A stretch of 64,000 nt of DNA from Terrimonas sp964445775 (lineage in GTDB: Bacteria > Bacteroidota > Bacteroidia > Chitinophagales > Chitinophagaceae): positions 127,923 through 191,922 of the forward strand of contig CAYUMH010000001.1 in the NCBI GenBank assembly GCA_964445775.1, written 5' to 3'. The notes below the pieces were generated by a model. That model had not been told where the DNA came from and did not search any database. It worked only from the letters and a program-made list of their open reading frames with translations. The translations under genes were made by a program, and so were the position numbers. The first letter of the stretch is position 1. Every line of letters starts with the position of its first letter. Below are positions 53,995 to 62,964 of the stretch, in pieces.

Positions 53995-54375
53995 ATGCTA
54001 ACACAATCCACCACCGATTGCCGGCAGTGCGGCAAAACTGTAAGAGGCCGTACCGACAAACGTTTTTGCGACGATTACTGCCGCAGTGCCTTTAACAACC
54101 AGTTAAAAACCCGGCTCAGTAAAACCGTAAAAGCGGTCAATGCCATCCTGCTAAAAAACCGTAAAATACTGGAAAGCCTCTTGCCCCGGGATGTTGATAC
54201 CATTAAAACCACCCGCGATAAACTGCTGCACCAGGGTTTTAGTTTTACCTACCATACGCATAGCTACCTTACCAAAACCGGTAAAAACTATGTGTACTGT
54301 TACGAGTATGGTTATTTACCGTTAGATAATGACTGGCTACTGCTGGTTCGCCGGCAGGAAGAAGCTGCCGGTTAA
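53995..54375 (+). CDS. Bacteroidota zinc-ribbon protein
   Basis: 126 aa. Four cysteines in CRQCGKTVRGRTDKRFCDDY followed by C (about residues 9-30) form a zinc ribbon; the C-terminal half with KLLHQGFSFTYHTHSYLTK and YGYLPLDNDWLLLVRR is conserved in a Bacteroidota-only family. Function unknown; nucleic-acid binding is the likely guess. Divergent from ssb across a shared inverted repeat. Confidence 0.75.
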   Translation: MLTQSTTDCRQCGKTVRGRTDKRFCDDYCRSAFNNQLKTRLSKTVKAVNAILLKNRKILESLLPRDVDTIKTTRDKLLHQGFSFTYHTHSYLTKTGKNYVYCYEYGYLPLDNDWLLLVRRQEEAAG

Positions 54376-54466
54376 GCACTTAACCTCCATGCCCGGCCCC
54401 ACAGCTTTAACCTAAATACCACATGCTGTATATGGCCCGCTGTAATAATCTTGTTATTTTTATAAC

Positions 54467-55081
54467 ATGAAGTGGTTGGCCCTCATACTAAGCCTGTCTG
54501 TTATAACAATGTCCTGCAGCGTAAGCACCAGCCCGCAGCGGGCCACTTTCAGGCAATTGCAAAGCGGTAAACTAAAGGAGGATACCAGTTATGTGTATGC
54601 CCTGCCTTTTGCACCCGGCAAAACCTACCGGGTAATACAGGGCTACTACTCCCGCCTTACCCATAAAGAAAGGGCGGCTATCGACTTTAACATGCAGGTA
54701 GGCACCCGCGTTTATGCCGCACGGGGTGGGGTGGTTACCCGGGTAAAAAAGGATGGCAGCCGGGGCGGACTTAAATCCAAATACCGTTCAGAGGGTAACC
54801 TTATTATTATCGATCATGAGGATGGTACCCGTGCCGGCTACTGGCACCTGCAATACAACGGGGCTTTTGTTAATGTGGGCGATACTGTAAAACAAGGCCA
54901 GCTTATAGGCCTTAGCGGCAATACGGGTTATACAGCCATGCCGCATTTACACTTTTTGGTATGGCAGCGCACGGCCGAAGGGCGCTGGCAGCAAATAGGC
55001 ACCCGCTTTAAAACTGCGCAGGGTGATGTATATTTAAGGCCGTATAAGCGTTACAAAAATCCCTTTATCAACCCCAATTAA
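54467..55081 (+). CDS. M23-family metallopeptidase, lipoprotein-like
   Basis: 204 aa with a lipoprotein-type signal (ITMSC). LytM domain: His and Asp in THKERAAIDFNM (about 65-76), GYWHLQYNG (about 125) and PHLHFLVW (about 163-170) give the zinc site. Spacing H-x6-D is longer than the usual H-x3-D, as in the variant LytM subgroup. Expected to cut peptidoglycan cross-links, or to bind without cutting. The next gene starts 5 bases later. Confidence 0.82.
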   Translation: MKWLALILSLSVITMSCSVSTSPQRATFRQLQSGKLKEDTSYVYALPFAPGKTYRVIQGYYSRLTHKERAAIDFNMQVGTRVYAARGGVVTRVKKDGSRGGLKSKYRSEGNLIIIDHEDGTRAGYWHLQYNGAFVNVGDTVKQGQLIGLSGNTGYTAMPHLHFLVWQRTAEGRWQQIGTRFKTAQGDVYLRPYKRYKNPFINPN

Positions 55082-55086
55082 CCATA

Positions 55087-55761
55087 GTGAGCGTACTGTT
55101 ATTCAGCCTTGCCGATTTTTTTTCCAGCTTTGTTGTTAATATAAAAAACGCCACGCTGTTAGAATATATAGCCGTTATTTCGGGCATTGCCAGTGTATGG
55201 CTTAACCAGCGCGAAAATGTATGGGTATACCCCACAGGCCTGATAGGCACGGTTATTTATACCTGGCTTAGCTTTAAATACCACCTGCCCGGCGAGGCTG
55301 CGGTAAACTTTTACTATACGGTTATGAGTATTTATGGCTGGTGGCTCTGGCTTAAAAAAGACGATCGGCAGCAAACCGTCCTGCATATTACTTTTAGCAA
55401 CCGCCGCATGTGGGCATACCAGTTACTGTTCTTTGGGGTTTGTTACGCCGCCATCTTCCTTTGTTTACTGTACTTAAAACCTTTATTCTTTGAAGGGGCC
55501 ATTCCCTGGGCCGATGCCCTGGCCTCGGCCAGCGCCTTTACCGGCATGTGGCTCATGACCCAAAAAAAGGTAGAAAGCTGGTACTGGTGGATCCTTACCG
55601 ATTTTGTATCCATCCCCCTCTACGGCGTAAAGGGCCTGGCCCTCACCGGTGTGTACTATTTTATACTCTTTGTTATGGCTATTGCGGGGCTGCGTGCCTG
55701 GCAAAAACGTGCCCGGCAGCAAAGGTTTACATTGGTAGATGATTTACTTAAAACTCCCTAA
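55087..55761 (+). CDS. pnuC: Nicotinamide riboside transporter PnuC
   Basis: 224 aa, GTG start. Seven membrane helices, with the WLNQRENVWVYPTGLIGTVIY (in part) and YGWWLWLKKD motifs and EGAIPWADALASASAFTGMW (about 138-157) of the PnuC family. Imports nicotinamide riboside; phosphorylation by a NadR-type kinase traps it, and such a kinase lies at 37358. A thiamine-specific PnuT role is possible, but no TPP riboswitch was seen. Confidence 0.88.
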   Translation: MSVLLFSLADFFSSFVVNIKNATLLEYIAVISGIASVWLNQRENVWVYPTGLIGTVIYTWLSFKYHLPGEAAVNFYYTVMSIYGWWLWLKKDDRQQTVLHITFSNRRMWAYQLLFFGVCYAAIFLCLLYLKPLFFEGAIPWADALASASAFTGMWLMTQKKVESWYWWILTDFVSIPLYGVKGLALTGVYYFILFVMAIAGLRAWQKRARQQRFTLVDDLLKTP

Positions 55762-55909
55762 AACACATTTATTAAAAAAGGCCGCTTTAACCCAAAAAAC
55801 GATCAATTTTTTTATAGGGATTTAAAGGCGTAGCCTACTTATAACTTATTACTTAAAACCTACAACTGCTCACTTTATTACCAAATTTCCAAATTATCTA
55901 ATTAACCTT

Positions 55910-56021
55910 GGGGCTGTCAGCTGCAGTACTACTATCATCACCAGTCCGCCGCCCGTCTGCAATACCCCCGGCTTTAAGGCCGCGGGCATTTCCGCCTAAG
56001 CGTCGCAGCCTTTGGGCTGTG
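55910..56021 (+). repeat. Dispersed GC-rich element, copy C
   Basis: About 112 bp between pnuC and hsdR, starting GGGGCTGTCAGCTGCAGTA and ending CGCAGCCTTTGGGCTG, with a central hairpin around CCCGGC-TTTAA-GGCCGCGGG. The remaining part of 55762-56243 is AT-rich. Confidence 0.7.
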
Positions 56022-56243
56022 GAATATAGATCATCAATATCCATTCAAAACACATAGTATAAGGAATTAATATCATGAGTTTAAAACCGGGCGAATATAT
56101 CTCTTGACGATAGTATTACTTAAGCAATTTGTTTAATTTAGTACTTGGCCGTAGATGTGTTTTAATCTGAAAGGGTTAGATAGAGCGGAAGTTATTAATA
56201 TATTTACATTTTTTATTTGCCATAAAAGCCCACTCATTTATCA

Positions 56244-58592
56244 ATGAATAAAAAGGAGCTAAGCGAATGTGATATTTGTGATCTCTACATTACCCCTGCA
56301 ATAAAAGAGGCAGGGTGGGATCCACTTACACAAATCAGGCGGGAAGTTACATTAACTCCCGGACCAGTTGTTGTCCGGGGGCAGATGTCTGCGCGGAATA
56401 AAAAAAAGAAAAAATTTGCCGACTATATTCTTTCATGGGCGCCAGGTACGCCTGTAGCTGTGATAGAGGCAAAAGACAATAATTTTAGTGTTAGCCATGG
56501 AATGCAACAGGCATTAGGTTATGCTGCTATACTTTCGCTGCCGAGTGCTTTTAGTTCTAATGGCGATGCATTTGCGTCTCACAATAAAGTAGCTCAGGAA
56601 GGAGAAGATACTGAAACAGAGTTTGCGCTGGACCAATTTCCTTCGCCGGAAGAACTATGGAAACGTTATAAAAGCTTACACAATATCGAGGATGAAGAAA
56701 CAAACCTTATTCTACAACCTTATTTTTCTGATGGTTCAGGAAAAGAGCCAAGATACTATCAGGTAGAGGCCATCAACCGAACAGTAGAAGCAATTGCCAA
56801 AGGGCAAAAACGAATATTGCTGGTAATGGCTACGGGTACGGGTAAAACTTATACTACATTTCAGATAATTTGGCGTTTATGGAAAGCAAAAACAGCTAAA
56901 AGAATATTATTCCTGGTCGATAGAAATATTCTTGCCGATCAAACATTGGTAAACGACTTTAAGCCTTTTGGTTCTGTAATGACTAAAATCAAGAACCGGA
57001 AAATCGATCCTTCATACGAAATACATTTAGGCCTGTATCAGGCACTTACAGGGCCTGATGAGGAGGATAAGATTTTCAAAAATGTTTCGCCCGATTTTTT
57101 TGATTTGATTATTATTGATGAGTGTCATAGGGGAAGTGCAGCTGAGGATTCTGCCTGGAGAGAAATACTGGAGTATTTCAAAAATGCCATTCAAATAGGT
57201 TTAACAGCTACCCCCAAAGAAACAGAATATGTCTCCAACCTTACCTATTTCGGTTCTCCGGTATATACATATAGTCTAAAGCAAGGAATACAGGATGGTT
57301 TTTTAGCACCTTATAAAGTAATAAAAATTAATATAGATAAGGATATAGATGGTTGGACACCTCCAGAAGGAATGACGGACGATCTTGGCCAATCTATCGA
57401 AAACCGCACTTACAACCAGGCCGATATGGATCGTATACTGGTATTGAATCAACGCACCAAACTGGTTGCTAATCGGGTAATGCAGCTTTTAAAAGCAACC
57501 GACCCCTATTCCAAAACCATTATTTTTTGCGAAGATATTGACCATGCTGAGCGTATGCGGAAGGCCATTGTAAATGCAGCGGGAAAACTGGCAACAGAAA
57601 ACCCCCGTTATGTAATGCGTATTACGGGCGACAGTGTGGAAGGGAAAGCGGAGTTGGATAATTTTATTGATCCTGAAAGTAAATTTCCGGTAATAGCTAC
57701 TACCAGCGAGCTGATGACAACAGGTGTAGATGCAAAGACCTGCCGTTTGATTGTATTAGACAAAACCATCAACTCAATGACAACCTTTAAACAGATCATT
57801 GGTAGGGGTACAAGGATTGACGAAGAGTTTAAAAAATATTATTTCACCATCATGGATTTTAAAAAGGCAACAGAGCATTTTAAAGATCCTGAATTTGATG
57901 GCGAGCCTGTGATTATTTATGAACCCAAGCCGGATGGCAACCCTGAGCCGCCTGATCCTCCACCAGGTGAAGACGACGACGATGATACTGATGACGGCCC
58001 AGGCGGTACTGAGGGCAGAAAGAAAATAGTAGTAAGCGGTGTGTCTGTTTATATAAAAAATGAACGCATCGAATACCTGGGCGATGATGGTAAATTAATT
58101 ACCGAATCGTATCGTGATTTTACCAAAAAGCAAGTGCGTCAGGAATTTGCCTCACTGGACGATTTTTTAAAAAAATGGAATAATACGGATAAGAAACAAC
58201 TGATCATTGAGCTGCTGGAAGAACATGGAGTAGTACTGGAAAACCTGGCTGAACTGGTAGGAAAAGATTATGGTGATTTTGACCTCATTTGTCATGTGGC
58301 TTTTGACCAGCCGCCCTTAACCCGGAGAGAACGGGCTAATAATGTAAAAAAGAGAAACTACTTTACAAAATATGGAGAACAGGCAAGGGCAGTACTTACA
58401 GCTTTATTAGAACTATATGCTGATAAAGGGGTACAAACCATTGAGGATACTAAAGTGCTAAAGTTAAAACCCTTTAGCGATATAGGGACACCGCTGGAAA
58501 TTATTAAAAACATATTTGGCGGCAAACAGGAGTATGAAAAAGCAATTCAGGAATTAGAAAACGAACTATTTAAACAAGGACAGACGGCATGA
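56244..58592 (+). CDS. hsdR: Type I restriction endonuclease subunit R
   Basis: 782 aa. N-terminal PD-(D/E)xK nuclease with PVAVIEAKDNN (about 70-80), helicase Walker A MATGTGKTYTTF (about 195-206), DECHRGSAAED (about 292), motif VI around IIGRGTRIDEEF, and a C-terminal EcoEI-type domain (about 620-780). An unusual acidic/Pro linker GEDDDDDTDDGPGG sits at about 575-588. Cleaves unmodified DNA after ATP-driven translocation. ATGA overlap with hsdM. Confidence 0.95.
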   Translation: MNKKELSECDICDLYITPAIKEAGWDPLTQIRREVTLTPGPVVVRGQMSARNKKKKKFADYILSWAPGTPVAVIEAKDNNFSVSHGMQQALGYAAILSLPSAFSSNGDAFASHNKVAQEGEDTETEFALDQFPSPEELWKRYKSLHNIEDEETNLILQPYFSDGSGKEPRYYQVEAINRTVEAIAKGQKRILLVMATGTGKTYTTFQIIWRLWKAKTAKRILFLVDRNILADQTLVNDFKPFGSVMTKIKNRKIDPSYEIHLGLYQALTGPDEEDKIFKNVSPDFFDLIIIDECHRGSAAEDSAWREILEYFKNAIQIGLTATPKETEYVSNLTYFGSPVYTYSLKQGIQDGFLAPYKVIKINIDKDIDGWTPPEGMTDDLGQSIENRTYNQADMDRILVLNQRTKLVANRVMQLLKATDPYSKTIIFCEDIDHAERMRKAIVNAAGKLATENPRYVMRITGDSVEGKAELDNFIDPESKFPVIATTSELMTTGVDAKTCRLIVLDKTINSMTTFKQIIGRGTRIDEEFKKYYFTIMDFKKATEHFKDPEFDGEPVIIYEPKPDGNPEPPDPPPGEDDDDDTDDGPGGTEGRKKIVVSGVSVYIKNERIEYLGDDGKLITESYRDFTKKQVRQEFASLDDFLKKWNNTDKKQLIIELLEEHGVVLENLAELVGKDYGDFDLICHVAFDQPPLTRRERANNVKKRNYFTKYGEQARAVLTALLELYADKGVQTIEDTKVLKLKPFSDIGTPLEIIKNIFGGKQEYEKAIQELENELFKQGQTA

Positions 58593-60067
58593 GTAACGTT
58601 TCAGGCATCATTAAATCTATTCAGGATATTATGCGTAAAGATGTGGGCGTAGATGGAGACGCTCAGCGCATCAGCCAGTTGGTATGGTTGTTTTTTTTAA
58701 AAATTGTAGACGATCGGGAAGAAGAACTGGAGTTTACAGAAAACAAATACAAATCACCTATACCAGAGCATTTACGGTGGCGTAACTGGGCAGCAGACCC
58801 TGAGGGAATGACAGGCGAAGAGTTGTTGGATTTTGTAAACCTGCAACTGTTTCCCACGTTTAAGGATAAACTGCGTACAGAAGGTAAAAATGGTGATCGC
58901 GCCCGGGTAATTAAAAACATATTTGAAGACGCATATAATTACATGAAGTCGGGTACACTGCTACGCCAGGTAATAAATAAAATTTGCGAGATAGATTTTA
59001 ATGCTTCTGGTGATCGTCACATGTTTGGCAGTATTTATGAACAAATACTGAAGGATTTGCAGGGAGCGGGTAATGCGGGAGAGTTTTATACACCACGTGC
59101 AGTTACCAGTTTTATTATAGATCGTATCGCACCAAAGCTGGAAGAAACCGTACTGGACCCGGCCTGCGGCACGGGTGGTTTTTTAACCAACGTTATAGAA
59201 TACAAACGTGAGCGTTTTGTAAAATCACCTGCCGAAGAAAAGATATTGCAGGATTCAATCTTTGGCGTAGAAAAAAAGGCGCTACCGCACATGCTTTGTA
59301 CTACCAATATGATTTTACATGGGATAGATGTACCTGTTAATATCAGGCACGATAATACGTTGGCCCGTCCGCTTCGCGATTACACAAACACTGACCGGGT
59401 AAATATTATTGTTTCCAATCCCCCCTTTGGTGGCATGGAGGAAGATGGTATAGAAAACAACTTTCCCAGCACTTTCCGTACCCGTGAAACAGCCGACCTG
59501 TTTCTTACACTAATAATCCACCTGCTTAAAAACGAAGGCAGGGCAGCGGTGGTATTGCCCGATGGTTTTTTGTTTGGTGAGGGCATTAAAAGCAGGATTA
59601 AGGAAAAGTTATTAACTGAATGCAACCTGCATACTATAATACGCCTACCAAATGGGGTATTTAGTCCTTATACCAGTATTAAAACAAACATTTTGTTTTT
59701 TACCAAAGGCAAGCCTACAGATACAATCTGGTATTACGAGCATCCTTATCCAGATGGGGTTACAAGCTATAATAAAACCAGGCCCATGCGTTTTGAAGAG
59801 TTTGAGCCTGAAATAGCCTGGTGGGGTAAGGAAAAGGGCGGGTTTAAAGCCCGGGTAGAAAATGAACAATCCTGGAAAGTTCCTGTTCAGGAAATTATCG
59901 ACCGCAACTACAACCTCGATATCAAGAACCCCCATGTAGAGGAGAAGATCAGCCATGATCCAGAAGAATTGCTTGCCCAATATAATAAAGAGGAGAAAGA
60001 TATTACTAACCTGCGTAACCAGTTAAAAGCTATTTTGACGGAAGCTTTAACAAAGGGAGGAAAGTAA
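58589..60067 (+). CDS. hsdM: Type I DNA methyltransferase subunit M
   Basis: 492 aa. An N-terminal HsdM_N helical domain (about 1-150) is followed by the N6-adenine methyltransferase core: AdoMet motif I VLDPACGTGGFLTNV (about 188-202) and catalytic motif IV SNPPFGGMEED (about 275-285). A C-terminal helix contacts HsdS. Methylates adenine at the recognition site. Starts inside the hsdR stop. Confidence 0.95.
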   Translation: MSNVSGIIKSIQDIMRKDVGVDGDAQRISQLVWLFFLKIVDDREEELEFTENKYKSPIPEHLRWRNWAADPEGMTGEELLDFVNLQLFPTFKDKLRTEGKNGDRARVIKNIFEDAYNYMKSGTLLRQVINKICEIDFNASGDRHMFGSIYEQILKDLQGAGNAGEFYTPRAVTSFIIDRIAPKLEETVLDPACGTGGFLTNVIEYKRERFVKSPAEEKILQDSIFGVEKKALPHMLCTTNMILHGIDVPVNIRHDNTLARPLRDYTNTDRVNIIVSNPPFGGMEEDGIENNFPSTFRTRETADLFLTLIIHLLKNEGRAAVVLPDGFLFGEGIKSRIKEKLLTECNLHTIIRLPNGVFSPYTSIKTNILFFTKGKPTDTIWYYEHPYPDGVTSYNKTRPMRFEEFEPEIAWWGKEKGGFKARVENEQSWKVPVQEIIDRNYNLDIKNPHVEEKISHDPEELLAQYNKEEKDITNLRNQLKAILTEALTKGGK

Positions 60068-60070
60068 CTT

Positions 60071-61783
60071 ATGGTGGATATAATTATTAAGAGCTTCGAT
60101 ATCTGGACGGATGCGCAAGGCGTAAAATCCAAATTACGAATAAAGAGTATCGATAATATTAGTTTGGAAGGCATTGTTCATTTGCGTGAATTGATTTTAC
60201 AATTGGGGATACAAGGTAAATTAGTTTCACAAGACTCTAATGATGAAAATGCGGCGGAACTAATAAAGAACATAACGAAAAAAAGAGAAAAGTTATTAAA
60301 AGTAGAGGGGCGAAAAAAGTCAGAAGAGTTACCTCCACTGCAAGAAGCCGAAATTCCGTTCAAATTACCGAAAGGATGGCAGTTTGAAAGAATTGGTAAT
60401 CTTATGGAATTGATAAATGGGAGGGCGTTTAAACCAACGGAATGGGCATTAAAAGGATATCCAATAATAAGGATACAAAATTTGAATGATCGAAATGCCC
60501 CTTTTAACTATTGTAATTTTGATGTAGAAAAGAAATTTTATGTTAAAGATAATGATCTACTTATTGGATGGTCAGGAACCCCAGGAACATCCTTCGGAGC
60601 ATTTATTTGGGATCGAGGAGACGCTGTCTTGAACCAACATATTTTTAAAGCCGAACAATATCATAAATTAGTTTTAGCAGAATACTTAAAGCTTGCAATT
60701 AATTCTAGCTTAAATGAAATGATAGCAAGAGCTCATGGCGGAGTTGGGCTTCAGCATATAACAAAAGGCAAGTTTGAGCAAATTCCATTACCAATACCAC
60801 CTGTTTCAGAACAAAAACGCATTGTAACCAAAGTAAATGAACTTATGGTTTTGTGCGTCCAGTTAGAAAAACAGCAAACTAACCACCTCAAAACACATCA
60901 ACAACTGGTTAAAACCCTATTGGAAACATTGATACAGGCTAAAGATGCGGATGAAGTACAGGGTGCTTGGCGGCAGTTACTGCCTCATTTTGATACACTA
61001 TTTTGTACTGAAGACAGTATTGAACAACTCAGACAAACCATCTTACAATTGGCCATTATGGGAAGGCTGGTAAAGCTTGAGACAAAAGAAGAACCTGTTA
61101 ACGATCTGATTAAAAAGATCGACAAGGAGAAGCTAAAACTTATTAAAGCGGGGAAGATAAAAAATGAAAAACCATTACCGGAAATTAATAAAAATGAAGA
61201 ACCTTTTAAATTACCTAAAGGGTGGCAGTGGACTAGATTAGGGAATGTAACAAACTATGGCACCTTACAAAAGGTAGAACCAGGAAAGGTTACAACTGAT
61301 ACTTGGGTTTTAGAGTTGGAAGATGTCGAAAAAGGGTCGTCTAAATTAATAAATAAAAATAGAAATAAGCGATTTCAAAGTTCAAAAAACAAATTCAGTA
61401 AAGGAGATGTGATCTATGGTAAATTGCGTCCCTATTTAGATAAAGTTTTGGTTGCGGATGAAGATGGTGTTTGTACTACTGAGATGATACCTATTAGAGG
61501 GTACTTGCACATCGTACCAGAATACCTAAAATTAGTATTAAAAACGAATTATTTTATCACCTATGCCACGAACTCTACTCATGGAATGAATCTTCCTAGA
61601 TTGGGTACAGATAAAGCGAGGTTAGCCTTATTCCCATTAACATCAGAAACAGAACAAAAACGTATTGTGGATAAAGTGAAAGAATTAATGATTATTTGCG
61701 ACTGTCTAAAGAATAAAATCATTAAATCAAAAGAGATGCAAAGCACTCTTTCTAAAACTATTGTTGAAAATGCACTAACATAA
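60071..61783 (+). CDS. hsdS: Type I specificity subunit S
   Basis: 570 aa with two target-recognition halves. Each half opens with a helical block (about 31-99 and 320-400) that shares LRELILQLGIQGKL/LRQTILQLAIMGRL and ends in FKLPKGWQ, then a TRD (about 100-250 and 395-530), then a coiled segment with EQKRIV-KV-EL. The two TRDs differ in sequence, so the target is expected to be bipartite and asymmetric. AT-rich, as is usual for TRDs. Follows hsdM by 3 bases. Confidence 0.93.
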   Translation: MVDIIIKSFDIWTDAQGVKSKLRIKSIDNISLEGIVHLRELILQLGIQGKLVSQDSNDENAAELIKNITKKREKLLKVEGRKKSEELPPLQEAEIPFKLPKGWQFERIGNLMELINGRAFKPTEWALKGYPIIRIQNLNDRNAPFNYCNFDVEKKFYVKDNDLLIGWSGTPGTSFGAFIWDRGDAVLNQHIFKAEQYHKLVLAEYLKLAINSSLNEMIARAHGGVGLQHITKGKFEQIPLPIPPVSEQKRIVTKVNELMVLCVQLEKQQTNHLKTHQQLVKTLLETLIQAKDADEVQGAWRQLLPHFDTLFCTEDSIEQLRQTILQLAIMGRLVKLETKEEPVNDLIKKIDKEKLKLIKAGKIKNEKPLPEINKNEEPFKLPKGWQWTRLGNVTNYGTLQKVEPGKVTTDTWVLELEDVEKGSSKLINKNRNKRFQSSKNKFSKGDVIYGKLRPYLDKVLVADEDGVCTTEMIPIRGYLHIVPEYLKLVLKTNYFITYATNSTHGMNLPRLGTDKARLALFPLTSETEQKRIVDKVKELMIICDCLKNKIIKSKEMQSTLSKTIVENALT

Positions 61784-61809
61784 GTAAAACTTGTATTAAA
61801 ACACTTATT

Positions 61810-62682
61810 ATGCCTAGAGGAATAACCATTACTAATTATTTATTTAACGGAAATCCGGAAGGAATAATCTTCTCCTATATGTCCAACTGGTCCGGCCAGG
61901 TAATTAAGATTCCGCGGAATCTTTTTGGCGAAGCCAAAGGTATGCCGGAGCTGCAGCGTCCCGGACTGTATATGCTATTAGGAGTAAACATTGAAAACCC
62001 GGAAGATAAAATGGTGTATATAGGTGAAGGGAATAATCTAGCAATTAGAATAGGACAACAGCTCAATGACAGCGATAAAGCATTTGCTGAAACAATTGTT
62101 TGCTTTTGCTCTAAAGATGAAAATCTTACCGTTTCACATACAAAATTTCTGGAGCAAAAAGCCATCAATTACCTCTCCCGTTCGGCAGAGTATAGTATGG
62201 TCAATCGTAAAGAAGGGAGCATTATTAACCTGCCTAGGATGGTAGTAGATGAAATGGAAACATTCTTCGATAATATGAGAGTAATATTACCTACGCTTGG
62301 TTTTTCTGTCTTACATCAGGATAATCAATTGCAGAAAGGTGAGCGGAAGGAGATATTTACGCTTGCGGTATCGGGCTTGCGGGCTACAGCAATGCTCACA
62401 TCTAACGGTATTGAAGTATTGCCCGGAAGTGATATGAAGATGGAAGAAACACCAGCTTTGTCTGGTACTTATTCCAACCTGCGGAAAACATTGCGTGAAA
62501 AAGGTATTGTAATTGAAGAAGGTAGTAAATTGGTTTTTAAAGAGAAATATGAATTTTCGAGCCCCTCAACGGCGGCGGCAACTATTTTAGGTTATTCGGT
62601 TAATGGAAGAGTAGCCTGGAAGAACAAGGCTGGTAAAACATTGAAAGAATTGGAGGAGGAAGAATTATCACAATTGTTATAA
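61810..62682 (+). CDS. GIY-YIG-like protein with DUF4357 domain
   Basis: 290 aa. GLYMLLG (about 56-62) and MVYIGEGNNLAIRI (about 74-87) place the first part in the GIY-YIG-like class, with the Arg (R86) and a later Glu (FLEQKAI, about 117) in the active positions; the C-terminal DUF4357 (about 210-285) ends with SVNGRVAWKNKAGKTL. Such genes are often found next to type I systems. A nuclease activity is plausible but not shown. Starts 26 bases after hsdS. Confidence 0.85.
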   Translation: MPRGITITNYLFNGNPEGIIFSYMSNWSGQVIKIPRNLFGEAKGMPELQRPGLYMLLGVNIENPEDKMVYIGEGNNLAIRIGQQLNDSDKAFAETIVCFCSKDENLTVSHTKFLEQKAINYLSRSAEYSMVNRKEGSIINLPRMVVDEMETFFDNMRVILPTLGFSVLHQDNQLQKGERKEIFTLAVSGLRATAMLTSNGIEVLPGSDMKMEETPALSGTYSNLRKTLREKGIVIEEGSKLVFKEKYEFSSPSTAAATILGYSVNGRVAWKNKAGKTLKELEEEELSQLL

Positions 62683-62691
62683 AATTTTGAT

Positions 62692-62940
62692 ATGAATAAT
62701 TCGTTATTTCTCTATGAAGTAGTGGTAATAGCTTTGATCAATTTGGATAAGAAAACTTATTCGGCGAGTTTTTAAGATATTGCAGATTACATTGAAAAAC
62801 GCGGACTGTTTATTAATCGAAAAGGTAATATTAGTCTTTCCTCCCAAGTAATGTTACGAACTACACAATCGCAAGGACACTATTACTATTTGTTTAAAAG
62901 AATCGGGAAAAACAAGATATGTCTTCGTTGCGATTTTTAA
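62692..62940 (+). pseudogene. Small protein gene with in-frame stop (decayed or recoded)
   Basis: An 83-codon frame starting at ATG 62692 reads through to TAA 62938-62940 with one interrupting TAA at codon 28 (62773-62775). The parts read MNNSLFLYEVVVIALINLDK and, after the stop, DIADYIEKRGLFINRKGN with RTTQSQGHYYYLFKRIGK later, which together look like a winged-helix or restriction-associated small protein. The two halves are continuous in frame, so a single substitution is the only lesion. Confidence 0.6.
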
Positions 62941-62964
62941 TCATTATAACCAAACTATATTATT

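Noticed and set aside
55068..55250. Riboswitch ahead of pnuC
   Set aside because: pnuC starts 5 bases after the peptidase stop, leaving no room; no TPP or NAD aptamer-like sequence was seen.
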